NCBI GenBank assembly: GCA_949361645.1
Contig: OX442421.1
Location: forward strand, 7,999,844 to 8,063,843
Reading direction: 5' to 3'
Length of the DNA stretch: 64,000 nt
Source: Spongilla lacustris
Lineage: Eukaryota > Porifera > Demospongiae > Spongillida > Spongillidae
Shown: positions 10,178 through 24,330 of the stretch, in pieces
How positions within the stretch are numbered: position 1 is the first letter of the stretch
Layout: the number at the start of each line of letters is the position of its first letter
Translations under genes and position numbers: made by a program
Notes under the pieces: generated by a model
Database searches by the model: none
Told to the model about the DNA's origin: nothing
The model's input: only the letters and a program-made list of their open reading frames with translations

Positions 10178-13100
10178 CCTCAGGAGCAACAAAGTTAGCT
10201 GTGTAGCAAGGGGTCATGAGAAGTCCATTTTCAGCCCTCAGCTGCTTTGCAAAACCAAAGTCTGCAATCTTAAGTGAATCGGGCGGCCCCCCAGGCCTGG
10301 AGTATAGTACATTGGATGGCTTTAGGTCCCTGTGAACAACACCTTGCTGGTGTAAGTAATTGACAGTGGATGCCTGGAAATGGAGGGGAAGAGAGGTGGG
10401 AGGAGGTGGAAGAGGAGAGGAAGGGGAAGGGAGAAGGAAGGGAGAAGGGAGAAGGAAGGGAGAAGGGAGAAGGAAGGGAGAAGGGAGGAGAGGAGTGGCA
10501 GACAAAGGTGATTGGTGAGGAGAAAGGGGGTAAAAGAAGACAAAGACGATAATCACGAGGCAGGAAAAACAGTATGGAGGTACATGTACATGATATGATG
10601 AACAATGTGATTAGAATGAGATCTACCACAGAGAGCTGGGAAGGACTTAAGGCAGGACTAACTACAGAGAGCTGAGGACTTAAGGCAGGACTCACTACAG
10701 AGAGCTGAGGACTTAAGGCAGGACTAACTACAGAGAGCTGAGAAGGACTTAAGGCAGGACTAACTACAGAGAGCTGAGGACTTAAGGCAGGACTAACTAC
10801 AGAGAGCTGAGAAGGACTTAAGGCAGGACTCACTACAGAGAGCTGGGAAGGACTTAAGGCAGGACTAACTACAGAGAGCTGAGAAGGACTTAAGGCAGGA
10901 CTAACTACAGAGAGCTGAGAAGGACTTAAGGCAGGACTAACTACAGAGAGCTGAGAAGGACTTAAGGCAGGACTAACTACAGAGAGCTGAGAAGGACTTA
11001 GCCTAAGGCAGGACTAACTACAGAGAGCTGGGAAGGACTTAAGGCAGGACTAACTACAGAGAGCTGAGAAGGACTTAAGGCAGGACTCACTACAGAGAGC
11101 TGAAGACTTAAGGCAGGACTAACTACAGAGAGCTGAGAAGGACTTAAGGCAGGACCAACTACAGAGAGCTGAGGACTTAAGGCAGGACTCACTACAGAGA
11201 GCTGAGGACTTATGGCAGGACTCACTACAGAGAGCTGAGGACTTAAGGCAGGACTCACTACAGAGAGCTGAGGACTTAAGGCAGGACTAACTACAGAGAG
11301 CTGAGGACTTAAGGCAGGACTAACTACAGAGAGCTGGGAAGGACTTAAGGCAGGACTAACTACAGAGAGCTGAGAAGGACTTAAGGCAGGACCAACTACA
11401 GAGAGCTGAGGACTTAAGGCAGGACTCACTACAGAGAGCTGAGGACTTAAGGCAGGACTCACTACAGAGAGCTGAGGACTTAAGGCAGGACTCACTACAG
11501 AGAGCTGAGGACTTAAGGCAGGACTCACTACAGAGAGCTGAGGACTTAAGGCAGGACTAACTACAGAGAGCTGAGGACTTAAGGCAGGACCAACTACAGA
11601 GAGCTGGGCAGAAAATAAGACAGGATACCACACCAGGGAACTAGAGGAATTTGAGGTCACGAGGTATGGAAGTTATGCAATCACAGACCACAGAACATGG
11701 GGCACTTGCCCAGGAATGACAAATGTTCCATGTGACAACACCACCACAAAGCTACTACATCATACCACACATGTGATGGGGCCCCTCCTTACCATAACAA
11801 AGAGCACATTGGAGGGAGGGGGAAGGAGGGGGAGGGGGAGAGAGGGGAGGAGGAGGGAGAAGGTGGGAGGGGGAGGGGGAGAGAGGGGAGGAGGAGGGAG
11901 AAGGTGGGAGGGGGAGGGGGAGAGAGGGGAGGAGGAGGGAGAAGGTGGGAGGGGGAGGGGGAGAGAGGGGAGGAGGAGGGAGAAGGTGGGAGGGGGAGGG
12001 GGAGAGAGGGGAGGAGGAGGGGGAGAGAGGGGAGGAGGAGGGAGAAGGTGGGAGAAGGAGGAAGGAGGGAGAGGGAGGGGAAGGAGGGAGGAGAGAGAGA
12101 GGTGGGAAAGGGGAGCCCTCCTTACCATAACAAAGAGGACGCTGGCTGCCTCCTTCTCAGAGAAGAACCTCTGCTGTAGGATCCTATCCAGCAGCTCTCC
12201 TCCCTTCATCAGCTCCATCACCATGTACACCTTGAATCCATCGTCATACACCTGTGACATCAGGTCACAATATGAATACGATCCAACTCTTAACATCCAT
12301 CTGCATGTGGTTCTCTCCCCCTTCCTCCTTCCCCTTCCTCCTCCCTCACTCCCTTCTCCACTTCCCTCTCTCCCCTCCCCTCCCTTCCCTCTCCCCTCCC
12401 TTTCCTCTCCCCTCCCTTTCCCTATCTCCTACTTACATCTCTCAACTCAACGATGTTAGGGTGATGGCCGTATCGTAACAAAATCTTTGAGAAGAAAGGA
12501 ACAGAGTATAAAAAGCCGAGCGACCCACCCCCTCCAAGGTGGCACCCCATAACACACCCATCCCCTCCAAGGTGGCACCTCATACCACACCCACCCCCTC
12601 CAAGGTGGCACCTCATACCTCAATTTCCTCATCAACATCCTTAGCACTTCTGGTCTTCTCAATAATCTAAAAAAAACCCCATGTGTTAATGTTTAAATAT
12701 TCCCACCTCAAGACAGAAGGGTAGAGAGGGAGGGGCATCACCTTCACAGCAAACTCCTGGCCAGTAGCCTTGTGCAAACACCTACGACAAGTGGAGTAGG
12801 TGCCATAACCCAAGATGTCATCCTTCACCTCATAGTCATCGAAAATCGAGGACATGCGGACTGGCAAAGGAGATCCGAGCTAGGAAGGTACAGGGTGAGA
12901 TCTCAAAGCAGTGCACTTATATACCAGCATCTCTCTGTATGTCCATCCCTCCCTATGTCCCCTCCCCTCACCACCTTTCACATCCTCCCCTATATCCCTC
13001 CCCTCACCACCTTTCCCATCCCCATCCCTTCACCACCTTTCCCATCCTCCCCTATATCCCTCCCCTCACCACCTTTCCCATCCCCCCTCCCCTCACCACC

Positions 13101-14506
13101 TTTCCCATCCCCCCTCCCCTCACCACCTTTCCCATCCCCCCTCCCCTCACCACCTTTCCCATCCCCCTCCACTCACCACCTTTCCCATCCCCCCTCCCCT
13201 CACCACCTTTCCCACCCTCCCCTATATCCCCTTCCCCTCACCACAAATACAAGACACAACACCAAACTTACAGTGGACATGTGAGTACTGGTGTGGGGCA
13301 CAGCGTTCACAGGTAGTTTCTTCTCTGATTCTCCCTGTGTTCAAATGTATGCACGTGTGGTGTGATAGCATGAATGCTAGGCATGATCTTGCCACGTCTA
13401 CATCTACATTACAAACTGATATTATCAAAGAGCTACCCCACCCCTCTCCCCCTTTCCGACATACACACACCTCGAGAACTTGTGGGGCGATGTAGCTGAA
13501 GCCTCTGAACAGTTCTTTGGAGGTGGCACTCACTGGCACACCTGGTGAATCTGCACAAAAGGCACTAGTCCATAACTGTGCACTGCCCGCCCCCACATGG
13601 GCGGGGCAACATTACCTTTGGGAGTTCTGGAGGTAAACTCTGAATCAAAATAGAGGGCGTCATCTGCCCTGCCACATGCTGGCCTGAATGGAGGCTTCAC
13701 CTCGCGACTATACAGTTTCTGCAATGGAGAGAAATTCATGCAAGCAGTTTTCAGAGAACAGACAAAGAGATACTGTCACATTCCAATTCCAGAATGCTAC
13801 CCACTCATTGTTCCCTACTCCCCCCACCTCCTCTGAGACTACCCCCAGACTATCTGAGACTACCCTCCTCTGAGACTACTCCCACCTCCTCTGAGACTAC
13901 CCCCACCTCCTCTGAGACTACCCCCACCTCCTCTGAGACTACTTCCACCTCCTCTGTGAGACTACCCCCCCCTTCCCTGTGAGACTACCCCCACCTCCCC
14001 TGTGTGACTACTCCCACCTCCTCTGCTCAAGACTGCCCCCACCTCCTCTGTGAGATTACCCCCCCTTCCCTGTGAGACTACCCCCACCTCCTCTGTGAGA
14101 TTACCCCACCTCCTCTGTGAGACTACCCCCACCTCCTCTGTGAGACTACTCTCACCTCCTCTGTGAGACTACCCCACCTCCTCTGTAAGGTTACCTTCCC
14201 TCCCTACTCCAAAAGGCTACTACTCCTTGCTTGCCTCCCCCACACACATTACAAACGGCTTACCTCCCAGTTGATGGTCTTGAAGAACACGTGGGACTTG
14301 ATCTGCCTGATGCCATCCACCCCATGCCCAAGTCTGTTCAATGGGTTACGTTTGAAGAGAACTCGCAGAAGGGCCTGGGCATCGGGGCTCAAGAACTGAG
14401 GCATCCCCAATTTAGCTCTTGCAAGCAAGAAGCAGAGTGAGACAGGTGAGAAGTTTGCAAGTGGTGTAACAGATGAAAGTGTGTGGGGTGTGGTGTGGTG
14501 TAGTGT

Positions 14507-14540
<34 letters not shown>

Positions 14541-16385
14541 AATAATAAGTCAAAATCAAAGCGCTGGGTCAGAAAATTCAACAAATAAGCATACTTCAAG
14601 ATAAGTGTCATTGTGGCCTTCCTGTTCTCCCCTTGGAATGGTAGGGACCCAGTGAGCATCTCATACTGCATTGTGAGAGTGGTGGGACAGAGTGAGATGG
14701 GGGGGGGGGGGGGCCAAGAGGGGCAAAAGAGACAAAGAGAGAGGAGAGGGGGAGGGAACCGGATAGAAAGAAAGAGAAGTAGATGGGAGACAGAAAGAGA
14801 TACATGTAGAGTGAAAGTGAAAGAGAAAAAAAGATGGGGGAGGAAGAGCAAACCGAGGGTAGAAGAGGGGACAAGACAAGTACCTTCATTCCCCTGCTCC
14901 CCTCCCCCCCTGCCATGTCTCAACCTCAACACATGTCTCCACACCGTGTTAGATGACTTACCATAAGTACACCAAAGGACCACCAGTCAGCTGTGGTGCC
15001 ATGCCCCTTCCTGTTCACCACTTCAGGCGCCATATACTCCACTGTACCACAGAAGGAGAAGGTCTTCTTTTCATCAACAGCTTCTTTGCTGAGTCCGAAG
15101 TCTAGGACCACCAGTTTCCAGACATGTTGGAAGGGTAGGGAGGGGGGGGGGGGGGAGGGAAGAGAGAGAGTGAGAGGAGTCTAATCCTGGCACAGACAAC
15201 CAGTAGGGTTTACAAATCAAATGAGAGTATATGAAAAGCTGGGCTGTAGTGTGTGTGTGGAGCCTAATATAGGCTGCATCAGAAGATCACAGGGGACATC
15301 TGACACAGGCCACCAGCAATGTTTGCAAAAAAAAAAAAAACAACCCCACTACAAAGACACATCAGCATACAGCACCCCCCACGTGTACCTGTTAGCTTAA
15401 TGTGACCATCTGAGTCCAGCAGAATGCTACCAGAAGTGCAAGTAAGCAGTAAGATGAAAAACACACCCAAACAAACACACACACACACACACACACACAC
15501 ATCCACACACACACACATGCACACACACACACACACACAGCCACATGCATGCTCACACATCCACATACAGCACACACATGCACACAGAGGGTATCCTGCT
15601 AAAAGTGCATACTTCTCTGGCTTTAAGTCTCTGTACACTATGCCAAGGCTGTGCAAATGGTCGAGAGCCAACGCCAGCTCAGCGAGGTAGAACTTGACAT
15701 CCTCCTCCGTGAACATGACCTTGGTAGAGAGAAGTGCTGCAATTCACACACAGCTCCTAACATGTACACACACACACATGCTGCTACAATTCACACAGAT
15801 ACGCATTAGCACACACCACACACACAGAAGCCCACACCGATGCACACAAATGTGGCGCACACACAAATGCTGACCTCTTTGGACAACCTTGTAAATAGGT
15901 CACCCCCACGAAGGAACTCCAGTACGAGGTAGAGCTTCCCTTCAGTCTGGAAGGCTAAGTGGACACACACAGCAGTTCAGACACAGAAAATAGGCAGAGA
16001 CGTGTACACCATACCATATTCCATCTGGACAATGAAAGGGTGTCGAACTTCCACCAGAATATCCCTCTCCATCTTTGTACGAAGCCTATCACGGACTACA
16101 GTTGGAATACTGCATAAGACCAGCCACCTCAAGTAATGATGCCCACCTTTCAAACTTGCTTTCTTCAACACCTTCATGGCATAAAGCTTCCCAGCGTCTG
16201 CTCCCATAGTCTTACGCACCAAGAAAACCTATACAACAACACATGTGAATTGATGCAACTCTTCACCACTTCATAGCAAATTCCCACATAGCCAATCCAC
16301 CACACATCCAAGCTCAAACCACATACCCAGATGCACCCACAAACATACCCACAAATCTGCAATCCACCAAAAACACCCACACACA

Positions 16386-16480
<95 letters not shown>

Positions 16481-17138
16481 GTAACATGCACAATCACTTC
16501 ATTAAGTTTTGGTCAGGCCTGGCATTCCTCCTCATTACAACACCACCACCACTAATTCACCTTTCCAAATGATCCTTGCCCAAGAACCTTGAGCAACTCG
16601 AACTGTGAAGGGTCTCCCTTAGGCAGACTACCCTTCTCCACCATTGCTACCAAGTTATATTCTCTTTCCTGAGGTTCCTGGGACAACAAGAGGTGAAACA
16701 AGGTGTCTAACCACCCAGGGGTAGCCGGTGTGTGGTGTATGTGTTAATGATGTGAGGTGTAAGTGTTAATGTGCCTGAAATGTGGGGGTGGGATGGGGAT
16801 GGGATGGGTGTGTGTGCTGCACCCACCTCGCCAGCAACCACTGCTGCTTGTTGATCTGTCAACATTTCCTCAGCCTGAGAAAGATTGCACACACATGAAT
16901 GTGGGAACTAGTTTCATTGTATAAGTATTCACTTCACTCCAATTGTACTTTCCCCCCCTTAACATACACACAAAAGAGACGCTTTGGGTATAGAGAGGTC
17001 ACAAAAGGAGGGAATGGTGTGTAGCTAAGAACTAAAACACGATCAGAACACGGGGCCACGCTCGCTGTTCGTTACCTCTGTTGAGTCTTCGTGCGCAAGA
17101 GGCAACGGTTGCCATGGATGGGCTTGTGCCAGCGGCAT
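8023..17138 (-). CDS. RPS6KA: p90 ribosomal S6 kinase (RSK), complete, two kinase domains
   Basis: ERK-activated dual-kinase effector. I read 23 exons, all in phase, giving 740 residues: 17076-17138, 16827-16874, 16561-16668, 16147-16228, 16015-16095, 15875-15954, 15613-15719, 15389-15426, 14962-15101, 14595-14665, 14264-14417, 13616-13718, 13471-13550, 13272-13334, 12742-12879, 12619-12666, 12437-12484, 12126-12251, 10179-10373, 9576-9652, 9325-9499, 9168-9245 and 8023-8142. It starts [10 protein letters not shown]. The N-terminal AGC kinase has [33 protein letters not shown] and APEVV. The turn and hydrophobic motifs follow ([20 protein letters not shown]). The C-terminal CaMK-type kinase has [32 protein letters not shown] and [13 protein letters not shown]. 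The tail [14 protein letters not shown] resembles the ERK docking motif and a PDZ-type end. No catalytic residue appears lost. Introns are swollen by tandem repeats. Confidence 0.97.
8399..8528. mobile_element. Short inverted-repeat (MITE-like) element in the last RSK intron
   Basis: Arms of about 42 bp (ATCATACACCAGGCAACA... and its reverse complement, a few mismatches) flank roughly 45 bp of AT-rich sequence, 130 bp in all. No coding capacity. The ends are flanked by A/T, so no certain target duplication can be named. Confidence 0.65.
8980..9160. repeat. Minisatellite adjoining an RSK splice donor
   Basis: Variable copies of CAATGAGGTGCCTACCCCTA. Read on the RSK strand, the unit contains GTAGG, and the array starts within about 10 bp of the donor after the exon ending at 9168. 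Confidence 0.88.
10089..10178. repeat. (CA)n array contiguous with an RSK splice donor
   Basis: On the minus strand the exon ending at 10179 is followed directly by GTGTGTGCGTGTGTG..., so the donor GT is the first dinucleotide of the TG array. A second CA array lies at 9812-9886. Confidence 0.93.
10612..11608. repeat. 34-37-bp minisatellite, about 28 copies
   Basis: Unit GGACTTAAGGCAGGACTAACTACAGAGAGCTGAGAA, alternating between versions with and without the AGAA/GGAA segment, fills about 1 kb of the RSK intron between the exons ending at 12126 and starting at 10373. The 220-codon minus-strand ORF across it is a repeat artefact. Confidence 0.95.
11785..12117. repeat. Polypurine minisatellite bounded by two copies of an exon end and donor
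   Basis: About 300 bp of GAGGAGGAGGGAGAAGGTGGGAGG-type repeats. At its far side (11785-11804) is a second copy of CCTCCTTACCATAACAAAGAG, which also occurs at 12117-12136 as the real RSK exon end plus donor (VLFVM/gtaagg on the minus strand). Confidence 0.9.
12508..12618. repeat. 33-34-bp repeat, three copies, each beginning with a donor-like GTATGA
   Basis: On the RSK strand the exon ending at 12619 is followed by GTATGAGGTGCCACCTTGGA... repeated three times with small changes. The first copy supplies the real 5' splice site. Confidence 0.9.
12952..13242. repeat. Pyrimidine-rich minisatellite in RSK intron
   Basis: Roughly ten copies of CCCCTCACCACCTTTCCCATCC units. On the RSK strand it starts about 30 bp after the donor that follows the exon ending at 13272. 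Confidence 0.88.
13838..14190. repeat. 23-bp minisatellite in RSK intron
   Basis: Units of CTGAGACTACCCCCACCTCCT with length variants, downstream (RSK strand) of the donor after the exon ending at 14264. About 350 bp. Confidence 0.88.
16381..16478. repeat. (CA)n microsatellite in RSK intron
   Basis: Nearly pure CA, about 98 bp, between RSK exons 3 and 4. Similar smaller arrays occur at 15474-15540 and (as TG) 14508-14538. Confidence 0.93.
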
Positions 17139-17757
17139 CTTTAGCTGGCTCACTGTATCTGCAGCGGATGGAAGATTTGGTTTTAACCACGACGTACTGT
17201 CCTGCATGCAAGAGGCGCTATTTAGAAACAAATGTTTAGGGGAGGGGGATTTGGGAGGAAAACGCACCCAATACTAAGTAACTAATTTATCACTTCCTAA
17301 TACTTGTGCCTGCATGTATACTAGTATATACAGTTGTGTAACCGCTGATATTGTAACTGAAGCCTAACCATAGATCAAACGGTACAGTAAATGCAATACA
17401 GCTGATTACATCGTATCACCGCTAAACCACTGCGGATGTCGCAAGCTCCAATGTAACATAAGTACCATCACACGAATACTTATTTACGTTCCTCTAGCTA
17501 TCAAATGTGCGGTCAGCTGTAAAACGACAGTGTGTGAATTTTTCTTTTAAACATATGCATTACCTGCAGCCCACTCTTAACGACGATGATTTGAAGGCAA
17601 ACCAAATAGTAGCTTGTGAATCGACTCTTACCTTAGCTATTTATTATTTCCGGCGCACGCCCCGCAGCCGTCATTTTTACACCCCACAACGATTTTGCGT
17701 TTCCATCTGGAGCCCACCATAACAACAATCAACGCTGCTGCCATACTAAAGCTCATC
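17139..17757. promoter_or_regulatory. Intergenic region between divergent RSK and MYCBP start codons
   Basis: 619 bp of unique sequence between two divergent start codons; it must carry both 5' UTRs and promoters. I see no TATA box at a convincing position and no repeat. Confidence 0.5.
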
Positions 17758-18327
17758 ATGACACAGCCAAAGGTTGCATATCCTCTTCTGCATGCACTTG
17801 AGCGTTGGAATCTAATTTTTTCATGTGTTTCTGGTCGATATGTTGCAGTCGGAATCAAAGAAGGAGGAATTTAGAAGATATCTTGAAAGCACAGGTGTTC
17901 TCGATGCATTTACCAAAGGTAGCTTCAGGACGCACGTGTGCGAGATGTAACTTGCTCTATCCGTGTGTGTTTTAGTTTTAGTTGGTTTATATGAAGAACC
18001 CGAGAAACCAGGAGACGCCCTTGAGTATCCTGTACGAGTCCAATTGCTTGCCTCCGCATTCCTTTCTTTTTGAAAACTGTTAGTCCTTAATTAGCCGGTC
18101 TAGATTTGTTAAGCAGCACCTGCATGGAGGCCCACCGAAGAGTGTGGAGACGGAAACGTTGAAGAAGGAGATTCAAGAACTTCAGCAAAAAAACCAGGAA
18201 TTGGAGCAGCAGGTCGCCCAACTCCAAGCAGCGGTAAAGTTGCAACCTTCTAAATCCACTTCAACTTTTGAGTTTAGCTCTCTTGCAGCTTGCCAAGTAC
18301 GAGTCTGAAGGTCAAGATGCATCTTAG
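17758..18327 (+). CDS. MYCBP: c-Myc-binding protein
   Basis: Orthologue of MYCBP/AMY-1, a small coiled-coil protein that binds the c-Myc N-terminus and AKAP scaffolds. Five exons: 17758-17772, 17849-17918, 17976-18024, 18104-18233 and 18289-18327, totalling 100 residues (human has 103). Landmarks are SKKEEFRRYLESTGVLDAFT, VLVGLYEEPEKP and FVKQHL, then a charged coiled coil (LKKEIQELQQKNQELEQQ) ending in LAKYESEG. All exon phases agree. The first exon encodes only five residues (MTQPK). The only in-frame ATG before the SESKKEEF exon is at 17758. It lies 222 bp upstream of CMSS1 on the same strand. Confidence 0.95.
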
Positions 18328-18549
18328 TGTGCCCATTTTTCTCTATATCCCGAACCGGGGGGGAAGTTTGCATGATATATTTACACACACACACACACAC
18401 AAACAGGCATGCACACATGGACAAGTGTGGATGCAACTCCTCTTGTTCGTGTATCCTTTTTCTTCTCGAGTCATATTAAGTTCAGCAATTAATATGATAT
18501 TATACACTTGTACGGGTGCGCTGCGCGCTAAATAACAGTAAGCTATAAG

Positions 18550-18687
18550 ATGCAACGTAGTGCGGACGCCATAGATGATGACCAGTGGTGGCTAGAAGAA
18601 GATGGCTGCTTAGACGAAGGCTCCATCACAGAGAGCAGGAAATTATCCAGCTCTAAAAAGAAAAAAACAATAGAAGAAGTAAGTGCA

Positions 18688-18726
<39 letters not shown>

Positions 18727-19785
18727 ACAGTCATCCTACTAGTACTGTACTTTACAGCCTCATGAGACATTCGGCATCCTTCACACACCGAGAAGGCAGC
18801 GCAAGGAATTCTTGGCAGCTTTGAAGCGACCGCAACATACGAACGATGCTGCCGATTTTGACAAAACTACGATAAAAAGTGAGGGTCCGAAGCCATCTTA
18901 GTGCACTGGTCGGTCAGCTTCTATCAAGAGCATCCCATTCCTGACAGAGTCAAATTTCATTGATTGTAGCACATTGGAAAGCCCTGAAATACCACCACTT
19001 TGCGATCTGATTGTTTCTGGTACATGGTTGATATCTGTTGATTTTGCAGCACATATACTATTGCTTTTACCCATACAGCATGTGCCCCATGGAAGAAACT
19101 AGTCAAAGGGTTGCAGGCTAAAGGTAGTCCACTGGTAATGGTCTTCTCTGCCTCTGCTCTGAGGGAAGTGGAGATGCGAAGGTTCTTTTACCTGTCATAC
19201 GCAACACACTCACTTCATCTTTAACCAACCAACAGAGGGCTAATGGACCTTGCTAAGCCCCACACTGTTGCAAAGTTGTTTTCGAAGCACATGAAGGTCT
19301 GGGGACCATTTTTTGGGGGCTGTGAGTAGTGTATCGAGCTACTTGCACTTATACATATGTAGGTTGATCAGCAGTCAGGTTTCCTGACCTCACACATAAC
19401 GCCGATTGCCGTGGCAACACCTGAGAGGGCGCAGAAGCTACTCGAGATGGGTAATGATTGGCTTCTTTTTGATGTGTGTAGTTTTATAGTCTCCCTTTTG
19501 GTTGCCCTCCTCTCCCCCTCCCTTCCCTCCCTCCCTTTCCCCCCCCCCCCCCCCCCCCCCCCCCCCACAGGTTCCTTAGATTTGAGTGAACTGAAATTGA
19601 TCGTACTTGACTGGTACTGGAGAGATGTGAAAATGAGGCGGTTTTCAGAAATACCAGAGGTCAGTTCAATGCCTTCTCTCAACACCGATTACCAGGTGCT
19701 GGTGTTTCAGGTGTGGAGCAGTTACCTGCACTTTCATCACAAAGTACAGAAACTTCAGCCCGGGACCAAAGTGTTGCTGTATTGA
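18550..19785 (+). CDS. CMSS1: Cms1-like ribosomal small-subunit factor
   Basis: Homologue of CMSS1/Cms1, a nucleolar protein linked to small-subunit processome assembly, with a degenerate DEAD-helicase-like fold. Eight exons: 18550-18678, 18758-18878, 18918-19019, 19079-19181, 19236-19296, 19363-19450, 19571-19659 and 19711-19785, giving 255 residues. It begins with an acidic stretch (DDDQWWLEEDG) and a lysine run. The conserved C-terminal half has VFSASALREVEMRR, KLFSKHMKV, IAVATPERAQKLLEMG and LIVLDWYWRDVKMRRFSEIPE, the last being the family's DWNWRDQKxRR signature. The intron before 19571 has a C-run polypyrimidine tract (about 25 C). The third and fourth exons are the most divergent, and their borders are less certain. 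The stop codon overlaps the start of a 260-bp inverted repeat. Confidence 0.9.
18691..18724. repeat. (TG)n beside CMSS1 exon 1 donor
   Basis: 34 bp of TG repeats beginning about 12 bp after the donor GTAAGT at 18679. Confidence 0.9.
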
Positions 19786-20043
19786 TTTGTGCATGTACAG
19801 GAACATAAACTAGCTTCTTCTGTGGTACCTTTTTCTTGAATCGGCTGTTTAAAATGCCCTCTGCGTACGCAGGTATTCACTTTATCACCTTTTTTTTTTT
19901 CTCAATCAAATCTATTTCAGTTGTCACTTTATTGAAAGAAGTGATCAATAGAATACCTGTGTACACAGAGAACATTTTAAACGGTCCATTCAAGAAAAGG
20001 TATCATAGAAGAAGCTAGTTTATGTTCTGTACATGCACAAATC
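19784..20043. mobile_element. Imperfect inverted repeat at the CMSS1 3' end
   Basis: Arms of about 105 bp (left GATTTGTGCATGTACAGGAA, right its complement ending CTGTACATGCACAAATC) enclose about 50 bp. Arm identity is roughly 80-85% by eye. The left arm begins at the CMSS1 stop, so the CMSS1 3' UTR would fold into a long hairpin. A 60-codon ORF in it (19836-20018) is not a CMSS1 exon: the exon at 19711 ends the protein in phase. Confidence 0.8.
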
Positions 20044-20135
20044 TAATTGAACAATACATGGAGTAACAAAACAAAAAAAAATTGAAAAGGACACAAATCC
20101 GCCGTTTCTTGCATACTTCCGTGCAATGTTTACCA

Positions 20136-21267
20136 ATGAGTCGGGCACATATGCTTTATGACGATAAGCCTCTTAGCCAAGAGGGTGTGAAGACGACGAA
20201 GTGGGATGGAGTGTGGAATCCAGAGTCGATGCAACAGTAAGCGGCATGTCCATTAATAAGTCGTATGTATTGTGAATGTCTGCTCATACCGGAATCGCCA
20301 GAGGCCCAGGCATATTACTGGAAGGTGTGTTCAAGAAAAAATCCAAGAACGTTGTTCAAGACCAAAAGGGTACCAAGGTGCGCATTAATACAACATCGTG
20401 ACCCGAATTGAAAGCAACCAATAACTGACAGGCCCGGTTTGTGGTATTCCACATAGAGTTCAAACAGGCCTGTCGCAGAAGGTTTGATGACAACGGGAGG
20501 GAGCTGGAGGCCAACTTTGGCCAGACCGGGCTGGTGAGAACCGGATATCTTCACTCATCTTACAGTACGTCTTTTTAACAGAGGGCTATTAATTAAACAC
20601 GCGAGAGAAGGGCCTCGTGAGGAGTTCCACGCACCCTCCTTTTCCCTAAATTTGTATCGGTTAAATCAAAGCCCTTCCAGAAACGTTAGGTATGGTTCAA
20701 GACCCTCCCTTTTCAAAATATACTAACATTTACTTTAAAAGTACCCAGCTTTCATTTTATGTGGAAGACCACACCTTTTTTAATGAAGGTATTTAATCAG
20801 GAACGGAAGTGAAGTCGGCATCTGATGTGCTCTCCTTCCAAGATGTGTGCCAGAGCCTCCCTCCACTTCTAGTCAAGCTGTTCCCTGCAGCCCACTCACA
20901 TACCCTCTGTTTTCTTGGAGATGAAGAGACATACGACCACCTGGACTTGCTGTTTGGACAGTCAGTAAGGCTCAAGACGAAGGGAGACTCACTTTTTATA
21001 GGTAACAAAATGACATCAGAGGGCAAGGCTTAATATAAACTCAGTCCCATCACTCCTCCTACAGAGTCTATTACTGTACTGGATATGGATCAGAAAGTGC
21101 ACTCCACCAACTACACAGGCGCAGAAACAGCAGGGAAGAACTGGACAGACAAAGTGATGAGTGTCAAGCAGGATAAGGATGCGACCTCCAGACCACAAGA
21201 GGATGAAGTGGGTGAAGATGAGTGGGTGAGTCGCCTTGGTTACCTCATCTGCATAGTGGATGACTAG
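20136..21267 (+). CDS. Unrecognised five-exon gene, 237 residues
   Basis: I do not recognise this protein. Five exons fit in phase: 20136-20236, 20302-20377, 20432-20564, 20801-21001 and 21065-21267. It starts MSRAHMLYDDKPLSQEG. Strongly gene-like segments are GPGILLEGVFKKK, ARFVVFHIEFKQACRRRF, FGQTGLVRTGYLHSSY, FQDVCQSLPPLLVKLFP and FLGDEETYDHLDLLFGQ. The C-terminus is hydrophilic (VKQDKDATSRPQEDEVGEDEW). No signal peptide or membrane span. An alternative is a sixth exon, because GTGAGT follows codon TGG at 21225; otherwise the frame runs to TAG at 21265. The gene converges with EED. Exon phasing and codon content make me confident that it is a real gene, but not of its function. Confidence 0.75.
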
Positions 21268-21451
21268 CTTCGGTCCCCTCCCCAATCCGTCACCTCGAAT
21301 AGGACAATTGATGACATGCACTTGGTGAAGCACAACTGAGGAATCAAAACAACGATGGATCGAAAATAACACAGCAATGCACTAGGACACCATGCGAAGT
21401 TTGTGTTGTGTGTGAATATTCCAATACTGTGTGGTATTTTTAAGGATGAAG

Positions 21452-24330
<2,879 letters not shown>

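Noticed and set aside
10998..11660. 220-residue ORF with repeated [11 protein letters not shown]
   Set aside because: It is a translation of the RSK intronic minisatellite; flanking exons splice in phase without it.
566..14190. CRISPR array
   Set aside because: The repeats are tandem without unique spacers, and the genome is eukaryotic.
19836..20018. ORF VTLLKEVINRIPVYTENIL as the last CMSS1 exon
   Set aside because: No acceptor gives the right phase. The exon at 19711-19785 continues the protein in phase and matches the family C-terminus; the ORF lies in an inverted repeat.
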